Positions 26,607-34,401 of a DNA stretch of 63,001 nucleotides are shown piece by piece. The DNA lies in contig CAYFQB010000010.1 in assembly GCA_964345225.1 (NCBI GenBank), positions 1-63,001 on the forward strand, in the 5' to 3' direction. Below the pieces are notes generated by a model. The model did not search any database. It saw only the letters and a list, made by a program, of their open reading frames with translations, and was not told the DNA's origin. The translations under genes and the position numbers were made by a program. Source of the DNA: CAYFQB01 sp964345225 (GTDB lineage: Bacteria; Nitrospirota; Thermodesulfovibrionia; Thermodesulfovibrionales; UBA6898). Every line of letters begins with the position of its first letter. Positions within the stretch are counted from its first letter, which is position 1.

Positions 26607-27949
26607 TAAGAGTTCTTGTAGTTGATGATGAAGAGCCTTTCAGGAGATTACTCAAAAAAGAACTTACGAGGAAGGGTTTTTATGTAGATGTAGCACCTGA
26701 TGGTGAATCCGCACTGGATCAACTGAAGAATAACTCCTATGACGTTATGCTTCTTGATATCGTGATGCCGGGTATCAACGGCATTTTGACTATGAAGAAG
26801 ATAAAGAAAGATAGCTCAGCTCCTGCAATAATTGTCCTGACAGGGAGGGCAACAATTGGGACCGCTGTTGAGGCTATGAAGAACGGGGCATTTGACTATC
26901 TTACGAAGCCTTATAAGCTAGATGAACTGACAATTATCATAAACAGGGCATATGAGTATGAAAAGCTGAATATAAAAAGTAGGCTTTTACAGCAGGAACT
27001 TGTCAGGAAGGAGTCACCCGCAGGCTTTATTGCTGAAAGCAGACAGATGAAAGATATCCTTACACTTATTAAAAAGATTGCACCAACCGATTCTCCGGTA
27101 TTTATTCAGGGTGAAAGCGGAACAGGGAAGGAGCTTGTTGCCAATACCATCTGGCATTACAGTAAAAGGAATTCATTCCCCCTAATAGCACTGAACTGTG
27201 CAACATTGTCAGAAAACCTGATAGAGTCCGAGCTGTTCGGACATGAGAAGGGAGCTTTTACCAATGCCTATCAGACCAAGCACGGCATTATAGAAGTAGC
27301 TGATAAGGGAACGCTTTTTCTTGACGAAATAGTTGAAATGCCCTTAGGTCTTCAGGCAAAACTTCTCCGGTTTCTTGATTCAGGAGAGTTCAGAAGGGTT
27401 GGCAGCAATAAAATCCTGAATGTTGATGTGAGGATAATCGCTGCTACTAATAAGGAACTTAAAGACCTTGTTATGACAGGCAGATTCCGGGAAGACCTAT
27501 ATTACAGGCTAAATGTTATAAATATAACTGTACCGCCGATCCGTGAAAGAAGAGAAGATATTGAAGAACTATCGAGATATTTCATGAAAAAATACAGCCA
27601 GAAATTATCAAAAATTATTGCTGATATCAATCATAAGGCACTGGAAATGCTCAATAACTACCAATGGCCCGGTAACGTAAGGGAACTTGAAAATATTATA
27701 GAGAGGGCTGTAATCCTGTGTGAATCTGAAGAGATAAGACCTGAAGACCTTTCTATACCCCTGGTTTATTTATTAAATGGTAAGAGCTCAAGCCCCCCTC
27801 TTGAGGAAGTTGAAAAAGATTACATCCTCAGGGTGCTCAATGAATCCAACGGCAATCAAACCAGGGCAAGCCAGATACTAGGTATCGACAGGAAGACACT
27901 CTACCTGAAACTGAAGAAATATGGATTATATGAAGATATACGAAAGTAG
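26603..27949 (+). CDS. NtrC-family sigma-54-dependent response regulator (GAFTNA variant)
   Basis: A 448-residue regulator with a receiver domain (about 1-120: DDEEPF, phosphoacceptor in LLDIVMPG, TKPYK Lys), an AAA+ sigma-54 activator domain (about 140-375) with GESGTGKE Walker A and LFLDEI Walker B, and a Fis-type HTH at the end (NQTRASQILGIDRKTLY). The loop that contacts sigma-54 reads GAFTNA (27251-27268) rather than the near-invariant GAFTGA. I start at ATG 26603, which overlaps the kinase stop; TTG at 26594 is the alternative. Likely targets include the sigma-54 promoter at 28962, about 1 kb downstream. Confidence 0.92.
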   Translation: MIRVLVVDDEEPFRRLLKKELTRKGFYVDVAPDGESALDQLKNNSYDVMLLDIVMPGINGILTMKKIKKDSSAPAIIVLTGRATIGTAVEAMKNGAFDYLTKPYKLDELTIIINRAYEYEKLNIKSRLLQQELVRKESPAGFIAESRQMKDILTLIKKIAPTDSPVFIQGESGTGKELVANTIWHYSKRNSFPLIALNCATLSENLIESELFGHEKGAFTNAYQTKHGIIEVADKGTLFLDEIVEMPLGLQAKLLRFLDSGEFRRVGSNKILNVDVRIIAATNKELKDLVMTGRFREDLYYRLNVINITVPPIRERREDIEELSRYFMKKYSQKLSKIIADINHKALEMLNNYQWPGNVRELENIIERAVILCESEEIRPEDLSIPLVYLLNGKSSSPPLEEVEKDYILRVLNESNGNQTRASQILGIDRKTLYLKLKKYGLYEDIRK

Positions 27950-28343
27950 CGTTTAATTTTAATTAAAAATCGAGGAATTAAGGGATTTAGGAATTCAGAG
28001 TATCAGGGTATCAGGCATTATAGAAAGGCAAAGAGTAAAAAGTTAGGGGTAAGGGGTGAGGAGATCGTCAATTGAATATTGAATATTGAAGATTGACATT
28101 TAAGCAAGGTGCAGTGATCAGTGCGAACCAGATAAACCAGAGAAACTAGAGAAACCAAAGAATCCTGATTACAATACGGGCATTGTTACTGTAATCTTTT
28201 ATAAGGTTTATATACTCACGTGTCAACATTTACTGCTTACTCCTTACTGCCTACTGCTTACTTTTATACCATGCGCCATGCGATGAGTAAACGGGCTTTG
28301 TAACCTTATGACATAACCTTTTAGTTCTCAAGGAGGCGCGGAT
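27950..28343. other. Intergenic region with short tandem near-repeats
   Basis: No gene is seen. It has clusters of short repeated words: ATTGAATATTGAATATTGAA near 28073, AACCAGATAAACCAGAGAAACTAGAG near 28128, and TACTGCTTACTCCTTACTGCC near 28230. The region looks like replication-slippage DNA with a leader for the OsmC gene at its end. Confidence 0.6.
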
Positions 28344-28859
28344 ATGGAAGATAAAGATAAAAAAGATCTTAAAACTATTGTTGCAAAGAGGATAGAGTTT
28401 TTCAAAAAGAAGCCTGAGGCTGCGATTTACAGACCGAAGATATCATCACATCATGTAAGAAACCTTTATACAGAAACAAAAGCAAGAGAACATCTGGTTA
28501 AGGCTGACTACGCTGAAGCTGCTGGAGGGGAGAATCTTGCTCCGAATCCGATTGAGCTGTTACTCTCTGCATTTGCTGCATGTATAGAAAGTGCTTTTTA
28601 TGAATTTGCAGTTTACGAGGGCCTTACCGTGACATCACTGTCTGTTGATGTAGAAGGGGACCTTGATCTCAGGGGGCTTTTCATGGTTGATGAGAACGTA
28701 TCTGCCGGATTCAATGATATAAAATATACATTTAACATTGAATCACCAAATGATGAAGGCAGGATACGGGAGCTCGCACAGAAAGTGATTGAACACTGTC
28801 CAGTGGTTGACAGTCTATTGAGACCGGTTAACATCTCAGGCGAGATTAAGGTTAATTAA
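28344..28859 (+). CDS. OsmC-family thiol peroxidase-like protein
   Basis: A 171-residue OsmC/Ohr-fold protein with the two reactive-cysteine contexts: AACIES near residue 79 and EHCPVVDS near 152. Some members reduce organic hydroperoxides; many YhfA-like OsmC proteins have no proven substrate. The N-terminal 25 residues (Lys/Glu-rich) precede the domain. It has a good ribosome site (AAGGAGGCG) and stands alone between the regulator and the methyl-transfer operon. A role in guarding oxygen-labile cofactors is inference. Confidence 0.87.
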   Translation: MEDKDKKDLKTIVAKRIEFFKKKPEAAIYRPKISSHHVRNLYTETKAREHLVKADYAEAAGGENLAPNPIELLLSAFAACIESAFYEFAVYEGLTVTSLSVDVEGDLDLRGLFMVDENVSAGFNDIKYTFNIESPNDEGRIRELAQKVIEHCPVVDSLLRPVNISGEIKVN

Positions 28860-28961
28860 TGGGTAAAAATACCCCAAGTATATGAGGCATTTTTCTACTA
28901 CTGCAGATAACTGATTTTTCAAAAAACCATTAGAAATAATGGCTTCCTTCATTCCTGTCCA

Positions 28962-28977
28962 TGGCATTAGAATTGCT
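28962..28977 (+). promoter_or_regulatory. Sigma-54 (RpoN) promoter of the methyl-transfer operon
   Basis: TGGCAT-N5-TTGCT, with GG at 28963-28964 and GC at 28975-28976 exactly 10 bases apart, nearly identical to the TGGCAC-N5-TTGCA consensus. The predicted transcript start is near 28988. A small dyad, CCATTA-GAAA-TAATGG (28927-28942), lies just upstream, and a GGGTA/TACCC hairpin (28861-28874) closes the OsmC gene. Confidence 0.82.
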
Positions 28978-28988
28978 CATTATATCAT

Positions 28989-29333
28989 GTGAAAGAAATT
29001 CTTTTATGTTCTCATAATCCGCTGTTGGTAAAGAGTATCTATGGGATATTAATAGATGAGGGTTGTAATGTCGATATTGCCGATCACCCTGCCCTTGCTG
29101 TTCAGATGGTTTTGAATAAGCATTACACTGTAATAATAATCGATTCAGAACCTTTTGGTCTTTCCGGTAACGAGGCGATAGAAATTATAAGGAATGTTTA
29201 TCCGGAAATACCGGTAATTTCTGTTGGTTATCCAGGGAATTATATAGATGCAATGAGTATTAATGCACCGTTAGACCTTGAAGAATTTAAACAAACAATT
29301 TATGACATAGTTCGACGTCAGAGTATTAACTAA
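28989..29333 (+). CDS. Degenerate receiver-domain protein
   Basis: A 114-residue protein with the fold pattern of a response-regulator receiver but incomplete active site. The phosphoacceptor-like Asp is present (IIIDSEPFGLSG, about residue 52). The N-terminal acidic pair is replaced by SHN and the C-terminal Lys-Pro by Ala-Pro. Phosphorylation in the normal way is unlikely. The GTG start lies at the predicted sigma-54 transcript start, so its mRNA would be leaderless unless another promoter exists. It is the first gene of the methyl-transfer operon, 17 bases before the methyltransferase. Confidence 0.72.
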   Translation: MKEILLCSHNPLLVKSIYGILIDEGCNVDIADHPALAVQMVLNKHYTVIIIDSEPFGLSGNEAIEIIRNVYPEIPVISVGYPGNYIDAMSINAPLDLEEFKQTIYDIVRRQSIN

Positions 29334-29350
29334 TTTTTTAAGGGGGGCAT

Positions 29351-30388
29351 ATGAAACCCAAGGAAGTAATTTTGAAAGCCTTTGAGAAAGGTAAGCCCGA
29401 GAGGGTTCCTGTAACAGTATTTGGCGGAGGCATGTGGTCTATAAGAGACTATGGTACCTCTTTCGAAGAGATTTCAGAGAATATTGACAAAATGGTCGAT
29501 ATGTGTGTCAGCGAGTCAGATAAGATCAGAAGCGATGTCGTATATGTTGGTTCTGGATTCAATAATTTCCATGCAGTTGCCATTGGCAAAGACTTTGGAA
29601 CGGGAATTAAATACCGTGAAATGGGTGCGCCTGATTTAACAGAGACTTTTGTCAAATCAGAAGAAGACATTGACAAATTGAAGAAAGATGATATTCACAA
29701 ACATCCTGTCATCAATACAGTCATGGAAGCCACTAGAAGGGTAAAGGAGAGAATAGGTGACAAGTATCTGGTTACGATGACATGCTGGGGACCGTTTACA
29801 CTTGCAGCACGTTGTGTTGGTGAAGAGCAGTTTATGAAGAATATTTTTAAAAAGCCTGCTTTTGTCGAAAAGATGATCGATTTCTGTGCAGATCTTTTAA
29901 TTACTCTTTATGAGCCACTGGTTAATGACGGACTAGAGGTATTAAGCATCGCAGATCCTACGGCATCAGGTGACCTGATTAACCCGAAACAGATGCAGCG
30001 TTTTGCAGTTCCTCCTCTCAAGAAGATGAGCGACTGGGCAAAATCAAAAGGAGTCCATACTATTTTACATATTTGTGGTGATACGAGTGATCGTCTTGAG
30101 CTATTCCCGGAGACTGGATGTTCCACCATATTTTTTGATCAGAAGGTAGACATTGCAAAGGCAAGGGAGATACTTTTCGGCAGGATGTGCTATGGAGGAA
30201 ATATAGCCCCGGTTCATGTTCTTCTTGAGAAGACACCGCCTGAGGTGGAAGCCGCATGTAAAGAAGTTATAGAGATTGCGGGGAAAGATGGAGGCTTTGT
30301 ACTTGTGCCAGGATGTGATATACCTCCTACAATACCGTACGAAAACCTCAAGACATTCCATGATGTTGCATTGAACTGGAAATACTAA
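29351..30388 (+). CDS. UroD/MtaA-family corrinoid methyltransferase (first)
   Basis: A 345-residue TIM-barrel protein of the uroporphyrinogen-decarboxylase superfamily, methyltransferase branch (MtaA/MtbA/CmuA-like). The zinc site is intact: His240 and Cys242 in HICGDT and Cys322 in PGCDIPPT, spaced as in MtaA. Zinc activates a thiol or positions a methyl donor for transfer to or from a cobalamin protein. Heme synthesis is excluded by these zinc motifs and by context: a corrinoid protein, MtrH and RACo follow in the same operon. The methyl donor cannot be read from sequence. A GGGGGG ribosome site precedes the ATG. Confidence 0.88.
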   Translation: MKPKEVILKAFEKGKPERVPVTVFGGGMWSIRDYGTSFEEISENIDKMVDMCVSESDKIRSDVVYVGSGFNNFHAVAIGKDFGTGIKYREMGAPDLTETFVKSEEDIDKLKKDDIHKHPVINTVMEATRRVKERIGDKYLVTMTCWGPFTLAARCVGEEQFMKNIFKKPAFVEKMIDFCADLLITLYEPLVNDGLEVLSIADPTASGDLINPKQMQRFAVPPLKKMSDWAKSKGVHTILHICGDTSDRLELFPETGCSTIFFDQKVDIAKAREILFGRMCYGGNIAPVHVLLEKTPPEVEAACKEVIEIAGKDGGFVLVPGCDIPPTIPYENLKTFHDVALNWKY

Positions 30389-30450
30389 AATCGAGAGGGG
30401 GTGAGAAACGTAAAATTTTCTAAATTACCCGTTAAGGGGGGTGATAAAGA

Positions 30451-30972
30451 ATGGGAATTTTCGAAGAAATAAAAAAAATGTTTGCCCGAGGAGAAGATCT
30501 CTCCGGGCAGAAAGAGGAGGTAACAATGGCAGAAGAGAAAAAGATGACCGTTGAAGAAGTAAACGATTACATGAAGAACACCATGGGATTTATTCCTAGG
30601 ATGTTCCAGATTATAAACACCGTTACACCTGACCCAGGGAAAACATTCGCAGATTTCTATGCGAGTATTTTCGGCGACGGTGCTCTCTCAAAAAAGGTTA
30701 AAGAGCTAATGTTTACTGCTATAGGTGTAGCATACTGTTCACCGCGCTGCATAATCCATGTGATACCAGCCATCAATGCCGGAGCAACGACTCAGGAGAT
30801 ATTCGAGGCTGTTTCTGTAGGCATGATTGGTGCGGGCTTTGTTCCTAACGGACCAGGCATTCCCTATGCGTTCGAGTACGCCCTTAAATGTATAGACATT
30901 GACACAAAATACAGAAAAGGTGAAACCTGGGAATATCTGCCCCAGCCGAAGTTTGACCGCGGAGTCTATTAA
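30451..30972 (+). CDS. Carboxymuconolactone-decarboxylase (CMD/AhpD-like) domain protein
   Basis: A 173-residue all-helical protein with a CMD domain (about 55-150). The AhpD-like centre reads YCSPRCIIHV, so two cysteines and a His are present, but spaced CxxxCxxH rather than CxxCxxxH. CMD proteins include thiol peroxidase partners and decarboxylases; its role in a methyl-transfer operon is unclear. ATG 30451 has GGGGGGTGA upstream; an internal ATG at 30526 also has a fair site and would remove a Lys/Glu-rich leader. A strong hairpin follows at 30987. Confidence 0.82.
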   Translation: MGIFEEIKKMFARGEDLSGQKEEVTMAEEKKMTVEEVNDYMKNTMGFIPRMFQIINTVTPDPGKTFADFYASIFGDGALSKKVKELMFTAIGVAYCSPRCIIHVIPAINAGATTQEIFEAVSVGMIGAGFVPNGPGIPYAFEYALKCIDIDTKYRKGETWEYLPQPKFDRGVY

Positions 30973-30986
30973 AAACATTTCGACAG

Positions 30987-31014
30987 GCAGGGCGTACTTT
31001 ACCCTACGCCCTGC
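30987..31014 (+). terminator. Intra-operon hairpin
   Basis: A perfect 10-bp stem, GCAGGGCGTA (30987-30996) with TACGCCCTGC (31005-31014), and an 8-base loop, lies between the CMD gene and mtrH. The trailing sequence TATTTC is a poor T tract, so partial termination or mRNA processing is more likely than full termination. Confidence 0.65.
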
Positions 31015-31038
31015 TATTTCAAAGGCTAAGGAGATTAC

Positions 31039-31986
31039 ATGTTTGTTTTATCGACTGAGCAGAAAGTATTCAGCATCAATGGTATCAAGGTAGGAGGGCA
31101 ACCAGGATATAACGCACCGCTGCTTATAGCATCGATGTTTCACAATAAAGACAGGATACTCCGGGACAGAAAAGGCGGATTTGACCGGCATAAGGCAAGA
31201 GAACTTATTAGAAAACAGGAAGAGCTTTCAGCTTCCACTGGTATACCGGCAATGGTCGCAATGGTGGCAAATTCATCTGAAGAGGCCGAAATTTATATAG
31301 ATTTTTATCTTGAGACAACCGATATGCCTTTTGGCATAGACATGTGGGTTGCTGAAAAGAGGGCAAAGGCAACTGAATACATCGCAAAATTAGGTCTACA
31401 GGAAAGATTCCTTTATAACAGCATTACACCCTGGGATAAAGATATAAGGGGACAGGTAAATAAACTAAAGGATCTGGGCATAAAAAATGTTGTTGTGCAG
31501 GTATTTGATGATAAGGACCAGACACCCGGGGGGCGGGTTAAATCACTTGAATATATGCTATCTCAGGGGGCTGACAGCTTTGAAACTATTATTGTCGATA
31601 CATCTGTCATGAATCTGCCGTCGACGTCATTTTCATTAATAGCGAATAGATTAATAAAAGAAAAAACAGGTCTTCCATGCGGGGGTGCTTATTCGAATGG
31701 TACCCATATGTGGAAGGATGCGAAGGATATATGGGGACTGGATGGCTTTAAGGCTATGGATGCGGTTGCACAGGCAATGTCATCAGTGCTCTGGAGTGAC
31801 TTTAACTTTTATGGTCCGATTATGACAGCTTCAAGGATATTCCCTGCTGTTGCCACAGCACATATACTGCTTTCGACCCTGTTATACGATGAGACGAAAA
31901 TTATACCTGAGAATGATGCCCTTCCGATAAGGAGATTTTTTTCAGATTTTATATTGAAGCTTCAGGCCGGTGCTGCCCGAAAGTGA
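31039..31986 (+). CDS. MtrH-type methylcorrinoid:pterin methyltransferase
   Basis: A 315-residue protein of the tetrahydromethanopterin S-methyltransferase subunit H family, a TIM-barrel enzyme moving a methyl group between a corrinoid protein and a tetrahydropterin. The start (TEQKVFSINGIKVGGQPG), the ASMFHNKDRIL segment and the GGAYSNGTHMW stretch are family-typical, and the length matches. Stand-alone bacterial MtrH proteins, without MtrA-G, usually serve corrinoid demethylation systems and donate to tetrahydrofolate. It has AAGGAG before the ATG. Confidence 0.9.
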   Translation: MFVLSTEQKVFSINGIKVGGQPGYNAPLLIASMFHNKDRILRDRKGGFDRHKARELIRKQEELSASTGIPAMVAMVANSSEEAEIYIDFYLETTDMPFGIDMWVAEKRAKATEYIAKLGLQERFLYNSITPWDKDIRGQVNKLKDLGIKNVVVQVFDDKDQTPGGRVKSLEYMLSQGADSFETIIVDTSVMNLPSTSFSLIANRLIKEKTGLPCGGAYSNGTHMWKDAKDIWGLDGFKAMDAVAQAMSSVLWSDFNFYGPIMTASRIFPAVATAHILLSTLLYDETKIIPENDALPIRRFFSDFILKLQAGAARK

Positions 31987-32014
31987 AAACAGACCGATTA
32001 AGAAAGGAGAATAA

Positions 32015-33049
32015 ATGACAGAAAATACGAACTCACCAAGGGAAAGGGTTTTGAAGCTCTTTGGGGGCGAAAAGATTGACAGGCCTCCATGCTTTAGCGG
32101 CATGGGCAACGTTACAACAGAAGGACTTAAAAAATTAGGATACAGATTTGCTGCTCTTCATTCTAACGCTAAAATGATGTCCGATGCTGCAGCGTCGACA
32201 TACAGGCTCTTTGGATTTGAATGCAGTGTTGTGCCATTTGACCTGTGTGTTGAAGCAGAGGCACTTGGCTGTGAAATAAATGTATATGACCATCTGGAAG
32301 ACATACTGTATCCGACTATAAAGAAAAAACTAATAAATAACGAAGATGAAATGGATATTGTTATCCCGGCCGACCTTACATCAAGGGGAAGAATACCTTT
32401 GATTAAGGAAGCGATCGGGCTCCTTAAAGCCGAAATAGGTAATGAAGTTGTTGTTGGCTCTTATTTGCTCGGGCCGTTCACCCTTGCGGGGCAGATAATG
32501 GAATTAAATGATCTCTTAAAGCTGTCATTCAAAAAACCTGATAAAGTCGGCAGACTTCTTGATATTCTTGCAGATGTAATAATTATTGTATTGAAGGAGT
32601 ATGAATCCGCAGGTGCAGACTATATTACTATAAGAGAAATGGGAGCGACTTCCGATGTTCTCAGCCCACGTGTATTTAGAACTCTTATTCTGCCCTATCT
32701 AGAAAAAATATTTGCTGAATTCAAAGTAATAAACGTTCTTCATATATGTGGAAAAACCAATGATATAGCGGTATTCATGCTTGAATCAGGGGCAAGGGCC
32801 ATCAGCGTTGACCAGAAAAATGATGTTGCTGAGACAAGGCAAAAGATAGGCAGTGATGCATTATTGTTCGGTAATTTTGATCCATACAATATCCTTGTGA
32901 CAGGAACTGTTGATAAGGTAAGGGAGACGGTAAAGAGGTGCATTGACGACGGCGTCAGTGCTGTGTGGCCGGGTTGCGATATATGGCCAACGGTACCGCG
33001 AGAAAATATACTTGCGATGATGGATGAAGTAAAAAAATCCGGGAGGTAA
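32015..33049 (+). CDS. UroD/MtaA-family corrinoid methyltransferase (second)
   Basis: A 344-residue paralog of the enzyme at 29351, clearly diverged. The zinc ligands are His243 and Cys245 (HICGKT) and Cys321 (PGCDIWPT). The N-terminal part (FSGMGNVTTEG) resembles the MtaA/MtbA group that handles methyl-corrinoid. The gene ends 3 bases before the corrinoid-protein gene, so this may be the primary partner of that protein. Two UroD-type enzymes plus MtrH give three methyltransferases around one corrinoid carrier, possibly one per donor and acceptor. Confidence 0.88.
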   Translation: MTENTNSPRERVLKLFGGEKIDRPPCFSGMGNVTTEGLKKLGYRFAALHSNAKMMSDAAASTYRLFGFECSVVPFDLCVEAEALGCEINVYDHLEDILYPTIKKKLINNEDEMDIVIPADLTSRGRIPLIKEAIGLLKAEIGNEVVVGSYLLGPFTLAGQIMELNDLLKLSFKKPDKVGRLLDILADVIIIVLKEYESAGADYITIREMGATSDVLSPRVFRTLILPYLEKIFAEFKVINVLHICGKTNDIAVFMLESGARAISVDQKNDVAETRQKIGSDALLFGNFDPYNILVTGTVDKVRETVKRCIDDGVSAVWPGCDIWPTVPRENILAMMDEVKKSGR

Positions 33050-33052
33050 GGC

Positions 33053-33742
33053 ATGTCAGATGACAAACAAGCAGAAGTTTTGGAAAAACTCAAAAATGCT
33101 GTAATTCAATACGATGAAGATGGTTCAAGGGAAGCTGCACAAATGGCACTGGATATCGGAATGGATGTTAACGATGCCATATTCAACGGTCTTGTAAGTG
33201 GAATGGAAGAAGTGGGAAGGCTTTTTGAGGCGCAGGAATATTTTGTACCTGAACTTCTTATGTGTGCAGACGCCTTATATGCGGGACTTGATCTGCTTAA
33301 ACCCCATGCTAAAAAAATAGATATCGGCGTAAAGGGTTCTGTTGTCATAGGTACTGTTGAAGGCGATGTGCATGATATAGGCAAGAATATCGTAAAGATG
33401 ATGTTTGATGTTGCAGGGTTTACCATATACGACCTGGGCAGGGACGTACCGCTCAATAAATTTGTGGAGGAACATATAAGGACTGACTCTGACCTTGTAT
33501 GCCTGTCTGCTATGATGACAACAACAATGGTCGGCATGAAGAAGGTCATTGAAGATCTCAAGGCGAAAAATCCAGATGTGAAGATAATGATCGGTGGTGC
33601 ACCTGTTTCTCAGGATATTGCTGAAAAATGGGGTGCAGACGGTTATGCAAAAGACGCTAACAACGCTCTTAAAGATGCAATCAACATGATCAGTTCACTC
33701 AAAAAACTCAAAGAAGATGCAGAGGTCAAGAAAAGCAAATGA
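33053..33742 (+). CDS. Corrinoid (methyl-carrier) protein, MtaC/MttC-like
   Basis: A 229-residue cobalamin-binding protein. An N-terminal helical cap (B12-binding-2, about 8-90) is followed by a Rossmann-like domain with the base-off/His-on motif Asp105-x-His107-xx-Gly110 (EGDVHDIGKN), a TTT stretch near 158 and IGGAPV near 181. It shuttles methyl groups on cobalt between the neighbouring methyltransferases. Oxidation to Co(II) requires reactivation, explaining the RACo gene. GGGAGG lies before the ATG, and the next gene overlaps by 4 bases (ATGA). Confidence 0.94.
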   Translation: MSDDKQAEVLEKLKNAVIQYDEDGSREAAQMALDIGMDVNDAIFNGLVSGMEEVGRLFEAQEYFVPELLMCADALYAGLDLLKPHAKKIDIGVKGSVVIGTVEGDVHDIGKNIVKMMFDVAGFTIYDLGRDVPLNKFVEEHIRTDSDLVCLSAMMTTTMVGMKKVIEDLKAKNPDVKIMIGGAPVSQDIAEKWGADGYAKDANNALKDAINMISSLKKLKEDAEVKKSK

Positions 33743-34392
33743 CCAGTCATATTGAAAAAAAACTTCTGAAGTCAGGCGCAACTGTTGTAAGTTTCGCAAT
33801 GATAAAAGAGGCTCTCAGCAGTGATATAGCCCATCTTGAAAGAGCTATATCAATCGGTTTGGACAGGAGCCTGAATGAAGAAACAATCCGTATACTTGCG
33901 GAAATTCAGAAAAAGACGGCTCAATATCTGAAGAGAAATGGATACAGATATCTAAGTATACCACCTGACTCTGACAGAAAAAATGGAACATTTATATCGA
34001 AACTATATCCTCTCTTTACTCACAAAATTGCAGCCACATCAGCCGGTATCGGCTGGATAGGCAGAAATGGCCTTCTTATAAGTCCTGTGTACGGACCGAG
34101 ACTCTCACTGGCAACAGTGCTTACGGATGCACCTTTAAAGGTTAGCCTGCCAGTTGAGTTCAGCCTGTGCGGCGATTGCAGACTGTGTGTGGAGTACTGT
34201 CCCTCAAATGCAATTTCAGGCAATGACTGGTCAAGATACGATCCATATATTGAACTTGTAAGATTTAATAACTGCATAAATCACAAAAAGAGGAGCAGAT
34301 CAGTCAAAGGCAGGCCAAATTGCGGTTTATGTATAAACATATGTCCATACGGAAGAAGGATGTATAGCAATAATTTTAAAGAACATCTCTAA
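33739..34392 (+). CDS. QueG-like 2x[4Fe-4S] ferredoxin-domain protein
   Basis: A 217-residue protein related to the iron-sulfur half of epoxyqueuosine reductase (QueG) and reductive dehalogenases. GWIGRNGLLI (about 107-116) is a QueG-type motif. The clusters are bound by CGDCRLCVEYCP (about 145-156) and CGLCINICP (about 195-203). The cobalamin-binding N-terminal domain of true QueG is reduced and the C-terminal HEAT part is absent. In this position an electron-transfer role in reducing the corrinoid protein is plausible, as the ferredoxin domain of RamA does in archaea; this is inference. Confidence 0.8.
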   Translation: MTSHIEKKLLKSGATVVSFAMIKEALSSDIAHLERAISIGLDRSLNEETIRILAEIQKKTAQYLKRNGYRYLSIPPDSDRKNGTFISKLYPLFTHKIAATSAGIGWIGRNGLLISPVYGPRLSLATVLTDAPLKVSLPVEFSLCGDCRLCVEYCPSNAISGNDWSRYDPYIELVRFNNCINHKKRSRSVKGRPNCGLCINICPYGRRMYSNNFKEHL

Positions 34393-34401
34393 AAAGGTTA
34401 T

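Noticed and set aside
28070..28260. CRISPR-like or iteron array from the repeated words
   Set aside because: Units of about 8-11 bases vary and lack constant spacing; slippage-type DNA is a simpler reading.
29351..30388. Uroporphyrinogen decarboxylase (HemE) of heme synthesis
   Set aside because: The His-x-Cys...Cys zinc site and the corrinoid/MtrH/RACo neighbours place it in the methyltransferase branch.
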